This document shows positions 28,587-40,817 of a stretch of 64,000 nucleotides of DNA, piece after piece. This stretch comes from Lingula anatina (lineage: Eukaryota; Brachiopoda; Lingulata; Lingulida; Lingulidae): assembly GCF_001039355.2 (NCBI RefSeq), contig NW_019774624.1, forward strand, positions 1,924,845 to 1,988,844, written 5' to 3'. Each line of letters starts with the position of its first letter. Position 1 is the stretch's first letter. The notes below the pieces were generated by a model that saw only the letters and a program-made list of their open reading frames with translations, was not told the origin of the DNA and made no database searches. The position numbers and the translations under genes are program-made.

Positions 28587-31500
28587 TGCATTTTATTCAT
28601 GAGGTAACAACTATTCATGACTGCATTTCAACCAGTGGGAGGAAAAGCATAGAGCCAATTCCAAGAACTATATAATCATTAACAATTCAGAATCTTTGCA
28701 ATCATAATAGAAACGGATCTTATGATACATTCACATATAGAATATCAATCTGGAATTCTTAATCCCCTTCTCAGTCTTCAACTGTGCATGCCCACTGCAT
28801 TTTTCTGTTCTTGTAATGGTCCTGACAACTCTTGCCAAGATAAAGAAATCATTCCCACTAATTTTCATAAAAAGCATGGACCCCAGTAAACAGGACTATT
28901 ACTTTTTCAGGCCTAACCCACTTAGATCTTTATTTATTTATTTCCCAGTGAAATAAAACAGCACATGAGGCAAAGTCTGCAGGCCACCAAGTCCATTACC
29001 AAAAAATCTCCATTCGGAAGCCTCTCTTTGAAAGCCATACCAAATTCGTGGGAAAAAGACCAAAATGAGAATCAATCAAAAGGAAATGACATGAACAGAT
29101 TTGTGAGAGAAAAAAAATGTCTAAAAAGCTTGCATATCTGACTGTATTAAACTAGTCTTCTTTATCTAGATCTCTTCCTTGGACTTTAAATAGCATTTCA
29201 TGACTGAACCCATAAAATAAGCAAGGTTATTGACCTGCACAATCCATATCTTTCCACAAAATGTTCTCGATATAAGTTCCTGCTTGCTGAAAGGTCAATG
29301 TCCTGTTTCTTATGGGCCTTACTGTTTTTTGATCTGCATTTCTGTGCTATCCAAACCAAGTCTTGTACTACTACCACTGCTACTAAAAAAAAAAAAAAAA
29401 AAAAAAATGGCCTACATTCCACGACTTTTCCAGTCACAACATAAAAGACAGCATCTTTGATCTTTCTCTTATCTGTCTTTTGACTGCAGTGAACTTAGGT
29501 CTTATCCTACAGCTACTAACAAACTGCCTTTAAAATATTCAGGCCCCAGGAACTGTGTGCAAGCAGTATATCATTATCTTATGCACTAGTTATTAGACTC
29601 TGAGGGCAAACAAGTGTCTAGTGTCTAGACTAGCCTTAGGGAAATTAACATCACCACCATTAAAGCCCACTCTTGTCGGGGAGTCCTCAAACTGCTATAT
29701 GAATCTATCCTATTACATATGAGGCAGGGAGCTGCAGTTGACTTCCTGCGAGTGCATCTATTCTCCTACCTTTTATAAAATTTGACAAGGGAAAATTGAA
29801 AATTAGTTTTTCTTCACTCCATCACTGATATGATGAAAAGCAAAAGAAGCAATCTGAGTGAACTTGAGCATAAAGGTAATCTTCATGAGGACACGTGCAT
29901 AATTTAGAATACACCAAAAGCTGAAAATATAATAATCACACGATAATAATGTAATGAGTTATTTAAACCCACCCTCAATACCAATCTCAGCAAAAGTGTA
30001 CATTATAAAGATTAAAATTGCAAATTCTAAATTATATCAACTTAAATGACAAATCAGACACTTATCAATAAATGATTGGAATCACCATCACAAGTATATT
30101 TTTCAAAAAAAAAAAAAAAAGGCATAAACATCTATCTGAACTGAGGATGACCAGTTTTCGAACAAAGCTTTTCTTCTACCCATATATACCCGCCCAAATA
30201 AGGCTTACTAATCATTGTAATTAGAAATAATTCCAATCAGTAAAAGGTGAATGTCCTCGGAGTCTGGGTACATGCAGACCACAAACTGCAGACTTAACGT
30301 GATGCATTGCAAACAACACCCTTCTTTTGCATGCTTACATGTCAGTTCACCACAAGTTTCAGATCCGATACATGCAAGCATCTTCATTTTCAAATCACCA
30401 TATGCTCGTGCACAGTAAACTTTACTCAAATGCTTCGAAAGTTCAGACAAAACAAGCAGGCATGTATGAAAATTTAAAAAACGAAGATGCCGACTCTGAA
30501 ATTGTCACTTTCTCAATGGCCTCCAGCTACAGAACTGAATTGGTTTGGGCCAGTGACATCACATAGCAACCAATATACTTATACAAATGAAATTAAAAAC
30601 CAAGAAGCTGGTTAATTTACTACCCATTACTAAGCTCTTAGTCAATATAGTCCATCTGATGATGTCATCTGGACCCAAACCAGTTTGAGCATAACCCTGC
30701 AGTAGCTTATCACCTACAGAAGCATATTAGTTAAGTTAAGTGTGTTGCAGATTCTGTATAATGTAAAAGCAATCAACACACTGGAACATTTCTGTTACAA
30801 AAGAAGCCTAACCCATTTAACTGTATCTTTTTCAAATATTTACAAGTCTCAAGTAACACTTTTGAGGAAAAAAATTACTCCTAGTATTTTTAACACAGCT
30901 GCATACTGTGAATTACAGCTGGCCCCAAAAGTTTCGAGTCATGGCCCAAAATGACACCGAGTTGAAATTCTACTGAAAACCTCGGCATGACGTTCAACCT
31001 CTTTATATTGGCATGTGTCTGGTGTCTAGACTAGCTAAGGGGAAAAACACTCAACCATTCCATTAGATGCAATATGAAAAATCTATGAGGCTTTTCAGCT
31101 AGGATATTTTTAGCTGTACATGGAGGAATAGTTCTGTCATATATATATATATATATGAGAGAGAGATGGTTTTGATGGTATATATACACAGTATAAACTG
31201 TTCTGCTAACTGTTCTGGTATGGTCATCATTTCCTTCGTGACTGACTATCAGTATTATCATATGCTTTTGTCTGTTTATATTTTCATTGTTGGCGAACAG
31301 ACAGATGTGTCTGGAAAGAACTAAAACCACTTTCATACATCTAAAATAAAACTTTATATATTCCTACAAATAATACAATCACACAATTAACATAAACCTC
31401 TAGAGAAACATATGTTTTTAGGACTCATTCTTGTTTCATTGGTCATTAATTCTATATCCACTCTTTCCAACCACCAACTAGTCGCCTGGTTGATAATAAT

Positions 31501-34500
31501 AGTAATGCTAAATTGCCATTAGCAAAGTTTATTTCTGATGCAACATCAACACGCATATATTTTCATTGCTGGTTAAAGGTAATGCCTTTGTAAGTTCATC
31601 TGTCATCTTTTACGATCTTTGTTTTCTAAACAATGGGTAATTTTTCATTCTGTCTTTTTAATATAGGTTTTTATTGTGATATTTCTTTTTATTCTACTCC
31701 TGTGACATATGTTTTATTTACTATTCTATATTTAATAAACAAAACACCTACCTCCTGCCTGGGAGACGGAGGGTGGGGGTTAAGCTGATGCTGCTCCGAG
31801 CTCGTGCTGGGTTCCCGCACGCGCCGTCCAAACATGCGTGCTGACAAGCGGTAGTGGTTGATCACGCACGACACGACACCAATAGTGAAGACGACAGAGA
31901 GGACTATCACAATAATCTGAACAAAGTCATTAGTTGCTGAAATAAACAGAAAAAATCATTTCAAACAGACTTATACATGAATATAATATTAGCCAAGGGT
32001 AAGAGTATTTTGATTGCATTTTAGGTCTTCTTCAACCAGTTTAACAGTTGATATAACTGGCATTCTTTTTACACAATTACACAAAAGAGAGATGAACTTG
32101 ATATAATGGATTTTAAGCTGTAAATGAATATAATAACAATCAATGTTGTTAAAAAGTAACTAAATTAGTTTCTTTTGCAGGTGTTAAATACAATGCATTT
32201 ATAAGACAAGGAGGCAACTGAAAATAAATGAAAAAATAACCCAATAGATCCGTGGATCAACTGTATAGCCCACTTGCTTGAAAACTTGCTACGTAATCCC
32301 TGCAGGTACCACATAATCTTTGCAGGCAATCTATTCGGTGTCTTCTGGAGGATTTTGCAGCAAGCTTTCAAGTGGGTTGGCCATGTTTGATCTGCGGATC
32401 TGTTAGTCCTGGGATCAAATGGTTGTGAATACAGCCATATACAACCACACCCATATCTACCCACAAATACATCAACGTACCACCACACGTCCACCCATCC
32501 CCACCCACACTTACCTTTAGCACCATTATCAGGTCCCACAGTCTCTGAGGACGTGGACACTATAGTCGGGTTACATTCCCGCTGGTTCTCATCGCTGCTA
32601 TCTCGACAATCTGGGAAATCATTGCACACTAAGGAAGTGTCTGGCAGACAACCACCATCGTAACATCTGAAGGGACAGTAACCTATCCAAAAGAAAAGCA
32701 TATTTTTGTTCTTTTACTGCAAACTGAAGAAGTAGCCAAGCATCCGAGAAACTGATTCCATAAAAATTATCTCTTCCACACTAGAGGTTACTAGAGGCAG
32801 ATGCTACAGATGCTATAAAAATGCTTGCAAAGACAGTAATCTTTGTGGAATGGGGGGGGGGGGGNCCCGCCATGACGTAGATATTTTTAACGAGGTTATT
32901 GCCCTCTCACATGTCCTGTCTGATGACAGCTGTCTGTATAAAATTGCTTCAGTGTGCAGCAAATAATTTATTCAATCAGTTATTATATATATATAATAAC
33001 TGATTGAATAAATTATTTGCTGCACACTGAAGCAATTTTATACAGACAGCTGTCATCAGACAGGACATGTGAGAGGGCAATAACCTCGTTAAAAATATCT
33101 ACGTCATGGCGGGTGTCGGGAACAAAAGACCTATATGCGGTGAATGTGAGACGTAACCACGACTGGGTCTTTTGTTCTCAATATCTGACATCGTGATGTA
33201 AAAGACACTACTCATCAGAAAAGTGTAATATGGCACCCACTTGTGCTTCCCACTCATGTATATCGAATACACGCTGTTGACTTGTGGCTTACCCATAATT
33301 GCATAAAAAATACCTCTATGGACAGAAATTACTCAAACGTCAACTTAAACTTCCACTCTCCCCATCCCACCCATATGTTTTATAAATAATAAGTTTATAC
33401 TAATTTTAGGGCTAAAACTCTTCTGTGAAAGTGCCTCCAAAAATTATATATATATATATTACTATGCATACATACGAAGGTAGATCCGTTACCAATATTG
33501 GAAAAATGCTTCAAATCTTAAGCACTTAACTGTGAACACCAGCACACACTGAACTGTTTGCACCCATCAACCCCCGCTGTGTCCATGATCAATAACTATA
33601 TATTTATTTGCCAATACCAGGTTAAAATGTACACAAAATCATGACAGTCAGTAATCCATAAGTTGGTACTTGGTAGTCCTTCTATATATAATATTCTAGT
33701 ATATATCAAAACTTCTCATCAAAATATTGCCACCATCAAGAGACGGAAGCTGGCCTGGCTCAGGCAAGTCATTCGAAGTGATAGACTTTGCAAAACCATC
33801 ATGCAAGGTACCGTTGAGAGAGAACACTGGGATAGGGCTAGCAATTTTTTTTTGCTTAGCCAAATCACAATTTTTTTTTTTTTTCAATTTGTTATCCAAA
33901 TGGTTATAATTTGACTAAAACTAGTCAAATGAATCCCCTTTTGTTTAGCCAATTTAAGTTATTTTTAGCATTTGGCTGAATTGGTGAGTGTTAGCGCTAC
34001 CCCAGGGGCAAATACCTGGATGACAACACAAAAGCTGGCCCAACAACGTAAAGGAGTGGACAGAAATGACTATGCCACAGGTCTTAATGCAGGCCAGTGA
34101 CAGACCAGCCTGGGGGAGATACAATCACAAGACACCCCCCCCCCCTGACCACACTGCCCATTTTCAAGGTATGCGTCAGCATGCATTTCACAGTATCATA
34201 CCCCGAAACAAAATTTGAGATGAGATGCACTCCTTTCCAACCGCTATCATATCGCCTACTAGGCAAGAGCGGTGTCGCATCTGATATTCTATCTTCGGGT
34301 GAATTCAGGATCATTTGGTGCGGAGTCTGGTAGTTGGGTAGGCCTGTAGTTAGTCCACTGTTCTGAATGCGGTCTTAGAGGCAACCTGTCTCCTGTGCCC
34401 TATTATGTCGGTCCCCATCTTGTTTCATCAATTTATGTTCTGTTCTATTGGTAGACTGTGTCCGATAATGTCAGAGTGTGTCACGTAATTTCAAACTGTG

Positions 34501-37500
34501 TCATATAATGTCAGAATGCATGCTATTATGCCCAGATCTTATCCTGTTAAGTTAGGCTGTATGTATGTATGTACATGTATCCTGTTATGTCAGATGGGGC
34601 TCCTATAATGTCAGGCTGTCCTGCTATGTAATGTTCCCAATAGTGTGTATGTAACTGTTATGTCAGAGACTGTCCTTTCAAGCCAGACTTATGTCCTATA
34701 TCTATGTCAGATATACCTATAATGTCAGACACACTTAAAATGTCAGATGATGTCCTATGATGTTAGACTGTGTCCTGTTATCTCAGACAGAGTCATGTCA
34801 CGTCAGACTGTGTCCTGCTATGTCGGACTATGTCCTGTTATATCAGCCAACCTTTTCCTGATAGAGTAAATTACATATAAAGAAAAACATCTTAGCAATA
34901 ATTCAGGCAATTTTCTTCAAATATGCCAGTCCAAACCCAGACTGGTTTTGGTGCTACTGCACTGCTGCTTTTTCTACCACATGATCAATATTTATAAGGT
35001 CAGGAGAGAAATTAGTCTGTCTCTTAGCAGGCTTAACTAGATCTAAGCAAAATATTCTGTGATGCATCTGTGGGTACACATCAAAGAAAACCTTTTTTAT
35101 TTCAAACTGTTGAAAAAATTAATTATTTCATGATCAATATCAATCTACTGCCTTGACATCAACTAGGTGTTAAGAGTACTATTAAATGTATATGAGACCA
35201 AAGGAGAGCAATGTTGGAAATGGTTTAAAGGAAAAAGGAGGACTGAACAGAAAAAAAAATTTAAGAAGAACTACACAAGAATACTTTTTTCCTACGCACA
35301 ACATAACCCTCCCTTTAATCTGCATTCAGAGGGATGAACACTTGAGCAAAAATTTTAATTAGGAGTACTACTAAGTTTATGCGCACCATATCTTAATGTT
35401 AATTACAGTCTGTTAGTATGCAGGAAGCGTGCCTTCTTTAGCTTCTTCAAAGCACGGGGAATACTTGAACTTGGTCGGCAGGCTGTGGGGAAACATGGAA
35501 GGAGAGGATATCGAAGGGGGGGGGGAAGAGAACAGAAACGGGGATCCCCTTTCCCCCCCAAAAAAATTATAGTCTTTTCAAAATGAAAGTATCAAAGAGA
35601 CACATACCAAGATTTAAATAAGCATGTATCATACTCCCTACTGATAAAAATACCTTATCAAATGCCACAAATGTTCAAACATTCCCTTTGCATCTGAGAG
35701 AAAAGGTTGGGGGGGGGGATAGAAAGAAAAAAAGACCCAATATCCCCCTTTACTTCTGGGTTTCTTTTACACAGAAACTTAAACCAAAACTGGTTTAGAT
35801 TCTGATGTCATCACCAGATGGCATACCACTATCTAAACAGTCTACCAAAAAGTGGCCATGTGAAGAGATATTATTTTAAATTCTTCGAGTAGGTATATCA
35901 GTTTATCACCTTTAAAAAATAGGTAAAATAAATTCTCCCATTGTCAAGATTTATTTATGAAGACTGTTTCTAATGCACCCTCACTCAAACATAATACAGT
36001 TTAAATGTGTCTCCAGCTCAAATACCATAGGGTTGCACTGGCTGTACAAGTTAGCACTTAGATCCTTCTCACATCATGTATTACAATCATCTGTCTCAAA
36101 ACACTTAAGACTGGTCCTTATATGTAATTTGGGGTTTTGATCCCTTTCACAAGTGAGCTTTCATCTGTTTGGACCAATCAAAATTAATTTGGTTAACTGG
36201 CCGTGTGAGGTGTGAGGGGAGGGGGGGGGGGGTGGAGGCGACCTGACATTTCCCTTACGATTTCAGACCAAAATACTGGTGCACAAAGTCATGCATACAC
36301 AATACATACTTCTGCTGATAAATGAAAATAAAACCAATACTCACCATCGGATTTTAAAAAGTCAAAATCCAGGGTAAATCCACTTGATTCGCCTGGTGTC
36401 CACGAGTACTTCAACTTCAATAAATGGGAGTATGAGCTTTGAAAGACTTTTGGGGATCCATAATTGTCACATATCACATTTAGTGTTCTTTCAGAGCCAT
36501 TGTTAGCTACCTCGACAATCTCAATCTTTGGCATACATGGTGAGGGAAAGGGCGAGGGCGATATCGGGGGAGCCGCTTTTTTGTCTGACGGATTGGCAGA
36601 TATACCATGTGGCAACGGCATGGCTTTATGACTTTGCGTTGGCGCAAATTTTGGTGATAATGATGTTGGTGAAGATGACAATGATGACAATGGTGACAAC
36701 GATGATGCTGATGCTGAAGATGACATTGTATCTGATGATGCTGAGGATGATGATGGTGGTAATGCCAATGAGGATGATGCTGATGATGATGGTGATGGCA
36801 GCAAAGAGTCATTTTTTGTCTCTGCAAATCCATAGAGTTGTGTAAAGTTGAGCTGAATTCGCTGATGTCTAGGCGCGGTAAAAACATACTGGCAGTATCC
36901 ACTGCGCTGGTGTGGTAATGACTCCGCACGTATATGGCTAGGAGACGAATAAGTCTGGCTACAATCTGAAACAAAGAAGTAACAATATTATGTGGCATTT
37001 TAACCCATTTCGTAAAGCTGGCTTCAGTTTAATTTTAATCAACCCATAAACAAACTATTGAGTTTGAAAGGCAATGAATATGCATACTGTACATAAACGT
37101 ATCACCATTTCAAGTATATAGTTTTTTTAACTCTATCACATACCCGATACCCTTTGCAAATTAACTTACTAGTTTACTTGCAACACACAAATTTTAAAAT
37201 TTAATATTGTATGTCACATGATAATTTCATGTATCTAAATTCAACAATAATTTAACTCAAGTATAAAATATGTAGAAACAATAGGGCGTCAAGAAACACA
37301 ATAGAATTGAAATAAGATGCTGTAACTTGAGGACTGGTGGCATTTGTTTCACACATGACAATTTGCTACTGCCATTCATTGCCTTTTTTCTATCCTTTTT
37401 TATTCATTCACTTATTAATTTCTAACATGTAGGGTAGGGTTGAAAAATAATTAGACATATTTCCAGTAGTCCGATGTGATTTGAAGGCATTAAACCAAGA

Positions 37501-40500
37501 TTTATGGAAGGATTTCCTGTGTTAATCTTAATACTAAAAGAAGAAGAAAAAAACACAGGCATTTTTATCCCTACTCCACATGTTTGCACTGTGGAAACCT
37601 AACAAAAACTCCCAGGGTCGATTTTTAAATGCTGTGTAAGCTGTGTATGCCCGACTGTCCTAGTTTCCTGCAACACAATGGCAAAACTTCAAGAGTAACA
37701 TGATAAACAGAAGTTGCTAGAATCTCGCTAGATATTTTTTTTCTCAACTGAGCAAAAGAGATTTAACAATAAAAATGTACACTGAACATGCATGAAAAAA
37801 AAACCCTTGGCAATTCAGTGTTTGCCAAAACTACTGAAAATAATTCATAAAATAGTGGACTTCGTTTAAAATGCATCTTTTTTTTTTGTTAAATTTCTCC
37901 ATTTTACAGTACTTCAGTAAAAAAAACTTTGCAAGCTTCAGCATATTCTCTTCAATTTTAGCTCTGCATTTAATATAAAACGCCTTTAATGCACCATCAA
38001 GAAAAATGTAGGCATAACTAATAGTTCCATTAACCATTTATTTTTATTCCAACGCTGCATAAAACTGATTTAAAACAATAGGGAAAATGTTTTTTTTTTT
38101 TACATATCTAGACACTTCTAGTACATAAGTAAAGCTTAACCTTCATTCAGGCCAGTATAACCCTTCCATTTATTACACGAGATAAACTAAATCTTATATC
38201 ATTTTCGCAAGGTTCAACTTTAATCAAAACCCACCACTTAAAAGAAAATAATCAAACCACACAAATCATCCAATTCGTATTAACAAATTTCTCTAGACTT
38301 TATCAGATATGAAATTCATTTAATATCTCAACATGAGACATGTCAACATTTCTCACAGACCCCCACTGCAAGAGGGCTTATGTAACTTAAGCTCAGGAGA
38401 AGGTAACGTTCACATCATGTTCCAGTAAAGCAGAGATCTATTTCACGATAGTTTTAGACTGACAATTAATCTGAACATTTAGGACAAAATGTTAGGGCAT
38501 ATTTCCATTTAAACTAACACTCTACATAGATCGTTTCCAACTCCAAACCCTTGCCGAATGCAATCAGTTTAAAAGATGCATCCTCTTAATTCCAACGAAC
38601 TTGTATAATGAATAGCTTTTCTGTATTCTATTCAATACCAAGAGGAGGCGCGTTTATCTGTTAAACTAATTGCACTCAGCAAGTCCCATGGAGTTAGATC
38701 GATCTAGATGGACAGAGAGCTTCAATAGGAATGAGCCCTTAATCAACTTTGACCCAAAATAAACTGGAACAGTCCAAATGTAAAAAAATACACAAAAGAC
38801 AGTAGTTACTGTTTGGAAGTTTTTACTAAAATGATTTTAGACAATTTTCTGGCTATGGCTTTTTAAGTGTGCCTGGCCCTAGATCAGAATCAAAAGCTGT
38901 TCAGAGTGTGATCCAATGGGGACCTACAAAATGCCTCCCTACAATACCTGATTGCACTAATAAACTGGGCAAGATATTTATGGAATAACTCCATGTTGAT
39001 GGCTGCCTGAATTCAATAAGGACAGCCCACATGACTTGGTCTCATTTAGATTTAGTCTATTAGACTGACCTAAATAATTCAGTTTGATTTCGATACGGTC
39101 CATTGCACTAGTGTGAACTGCCATGCACAGACAGCCCCATACACCTGACACAGACAGACAACAAATACAGACGTATCATAAACAAACCTCTTGAATAAAT
39201 AATCCTTACTTCAGATCAGACAGAGTTAATGTGAAAACCAAACTTTAATTATCAGTACATACAAACGGTCAACAATTCTTGCTTTGTTTAGCCTGGTCAA
39301 TTTTCAATTATTAATGGACTTATGGAAAGATTGCCAAGTCCTTTCTGTAACTATCTAGCCTGCAAACACATATTGCAACTAAATACATGCACAATGCCCC
39401 TAGTCTTCTGTTATCAATTGTGGATATTTTGGACTTCAACAATCCCAAGTTCTAAGATATATCGAGTCTGGTTAAGTCCTGGACCTGTTTCAACCTCATG
39501 ATGCACCAAATGACCAAGCACCCTCACCAATTATTAAAAGCTACCAGTTAGGTCGAAGTAATCAAGGCAGGCCAAATTAAGACTCTTGTTCCCAACATGC
39601 ACTTCAACAGAATGGAGCTACAAGATATGCCCCCCCCTCCAATCTTTCATTTATTGCACAGTATCTTGTGGTACCATAATAATAATAATAATACTTATAC
39701 CTGTACTGATTACTGTGTCTATAAATCTTAGGAAAATCATTTTAAATTTATCTAGCCAGAATTCAATCTAAAAAAACAGCATATATATTCAGTGTGAGGT
39801 AAAAGGAAAAATAATAATCCAAAACTTTTATTATAACACCTTGAATTTTCTACAATCTAACAAAGCACACCTTTCCAATTTTTTCTTTTTCATTTTTTAT
39901 TGCAATCAACCATCTGTAACAGCCAGAAGAGCTGAAATCCATTCCATCAATCACTTAGTCATGAAAATCAATTTGCATTAGCACCTGATATTGTACTTTA
40001 ACTGTCTGTAAACAGTTTGTGGTCTACCGCAACAGTCTAACACAAGTAGTAGGGGGTACCGATACTCCTGTTTAATGCAAACAGTTTTACAATGATTGCG
40101 GTACACCTCTAACATTCTGGCAGTGAACTAGAACTTGACCCCTGCTAATCAGTGGCCATACTATTGATAAAGCTGCCACAACTCAAATATAATGTTTCAG
40201 CGTCCCAAAAAGAGAATGCTTGTCAACAAAAATTGTCTTTTTTTTTTCAAAACATGGATAGATTTGAAAAAATCTGATGTTACAAAAAATGCTGTATAAA
40301 CTGCAATTTAAGGCTATGGTCCATGGGTTTTAACAACAACAAATATAATGTCTTCACATTAAAGGGGAGTGGCTGGCTGCCTGACACTTCCTCACAGTGC
40401 TACATGTACCGATATATTTATATATTTTTTCATTTTTTACATGATTAACACTGTCAGTTCGTGTCTTAAAATGATAAAAAAACACAACAACAGTGGGAAA

Positions 40501-40776
40501 TTGGAACTCTTAATGCCTGTCTTATCTGTTTAAATGTGTCTCTGCTTAAAGTCACATATCTTTTCTAGAATTTACACCACGATATTGAAAGTTCAATATT
40601 GACTCTGTCTCGGTAATAATCCCGTCCCACATGTTGTATCTAAAACTGGATAAAAAAGGTGAAGATATAGGGCAGATGGAAGTATTTATTTAAGTCGGTC
40701 AAGACTATACTATCTGGTAATAATAAAAATGCTATTCACATCTGTAAAGAAATATGCACCAAATTGCGTAAAGATG

Positions 40777-40817
<41 letters not shown>

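Larger units (their letters stand above)
2353..31751 (-). other. PMEPA1/LDLRAD4: Receptor intron 5 (29.4 kb) between membrane and tail exons
   Basis: Donor GTAGGT at 31751, acceptor TTTCTGCAG ending at 2353. The intron carries three copies of a foldback element with 8-bp target duplications, four of six copies of a second long-inverted-repeat family, tandem duplications, long AC and GA microsatellites, two X-box-like sites and a possible alternative first exon at 14594-14830. Large parts (about 4.9-5.2, 8-9, 15.1-18.3, 20.6-22.3, 23.8-26.9, 28.6-31.7 kb) hold nothing I can assign; the many short ORFs there are spurious. Confidence 0.85.
32683..36344 (-). other. PMEPA1/LDLRAD4: Receptor intron 3 (3.7 kb)
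   Basis: GTGAGT donor and TTTTGGATAG acceptor. It holds the perfect palindrome at 32866-33113, a LINE fragment split by a small inverted-repeat element, and a degenerate minisatellite at about 34390-34856. From 34860 to 36300 I see only G and A runs and unassigned sequence. Confidence 0.85.

Noticed and set aside
36507-36998. His-rich reading frame on the minus strand
   Set aside because: It overlaps the CUB exon in another frame; the His run is the same trinucleotide array read out of frame, and only the other frame shows CUB features.
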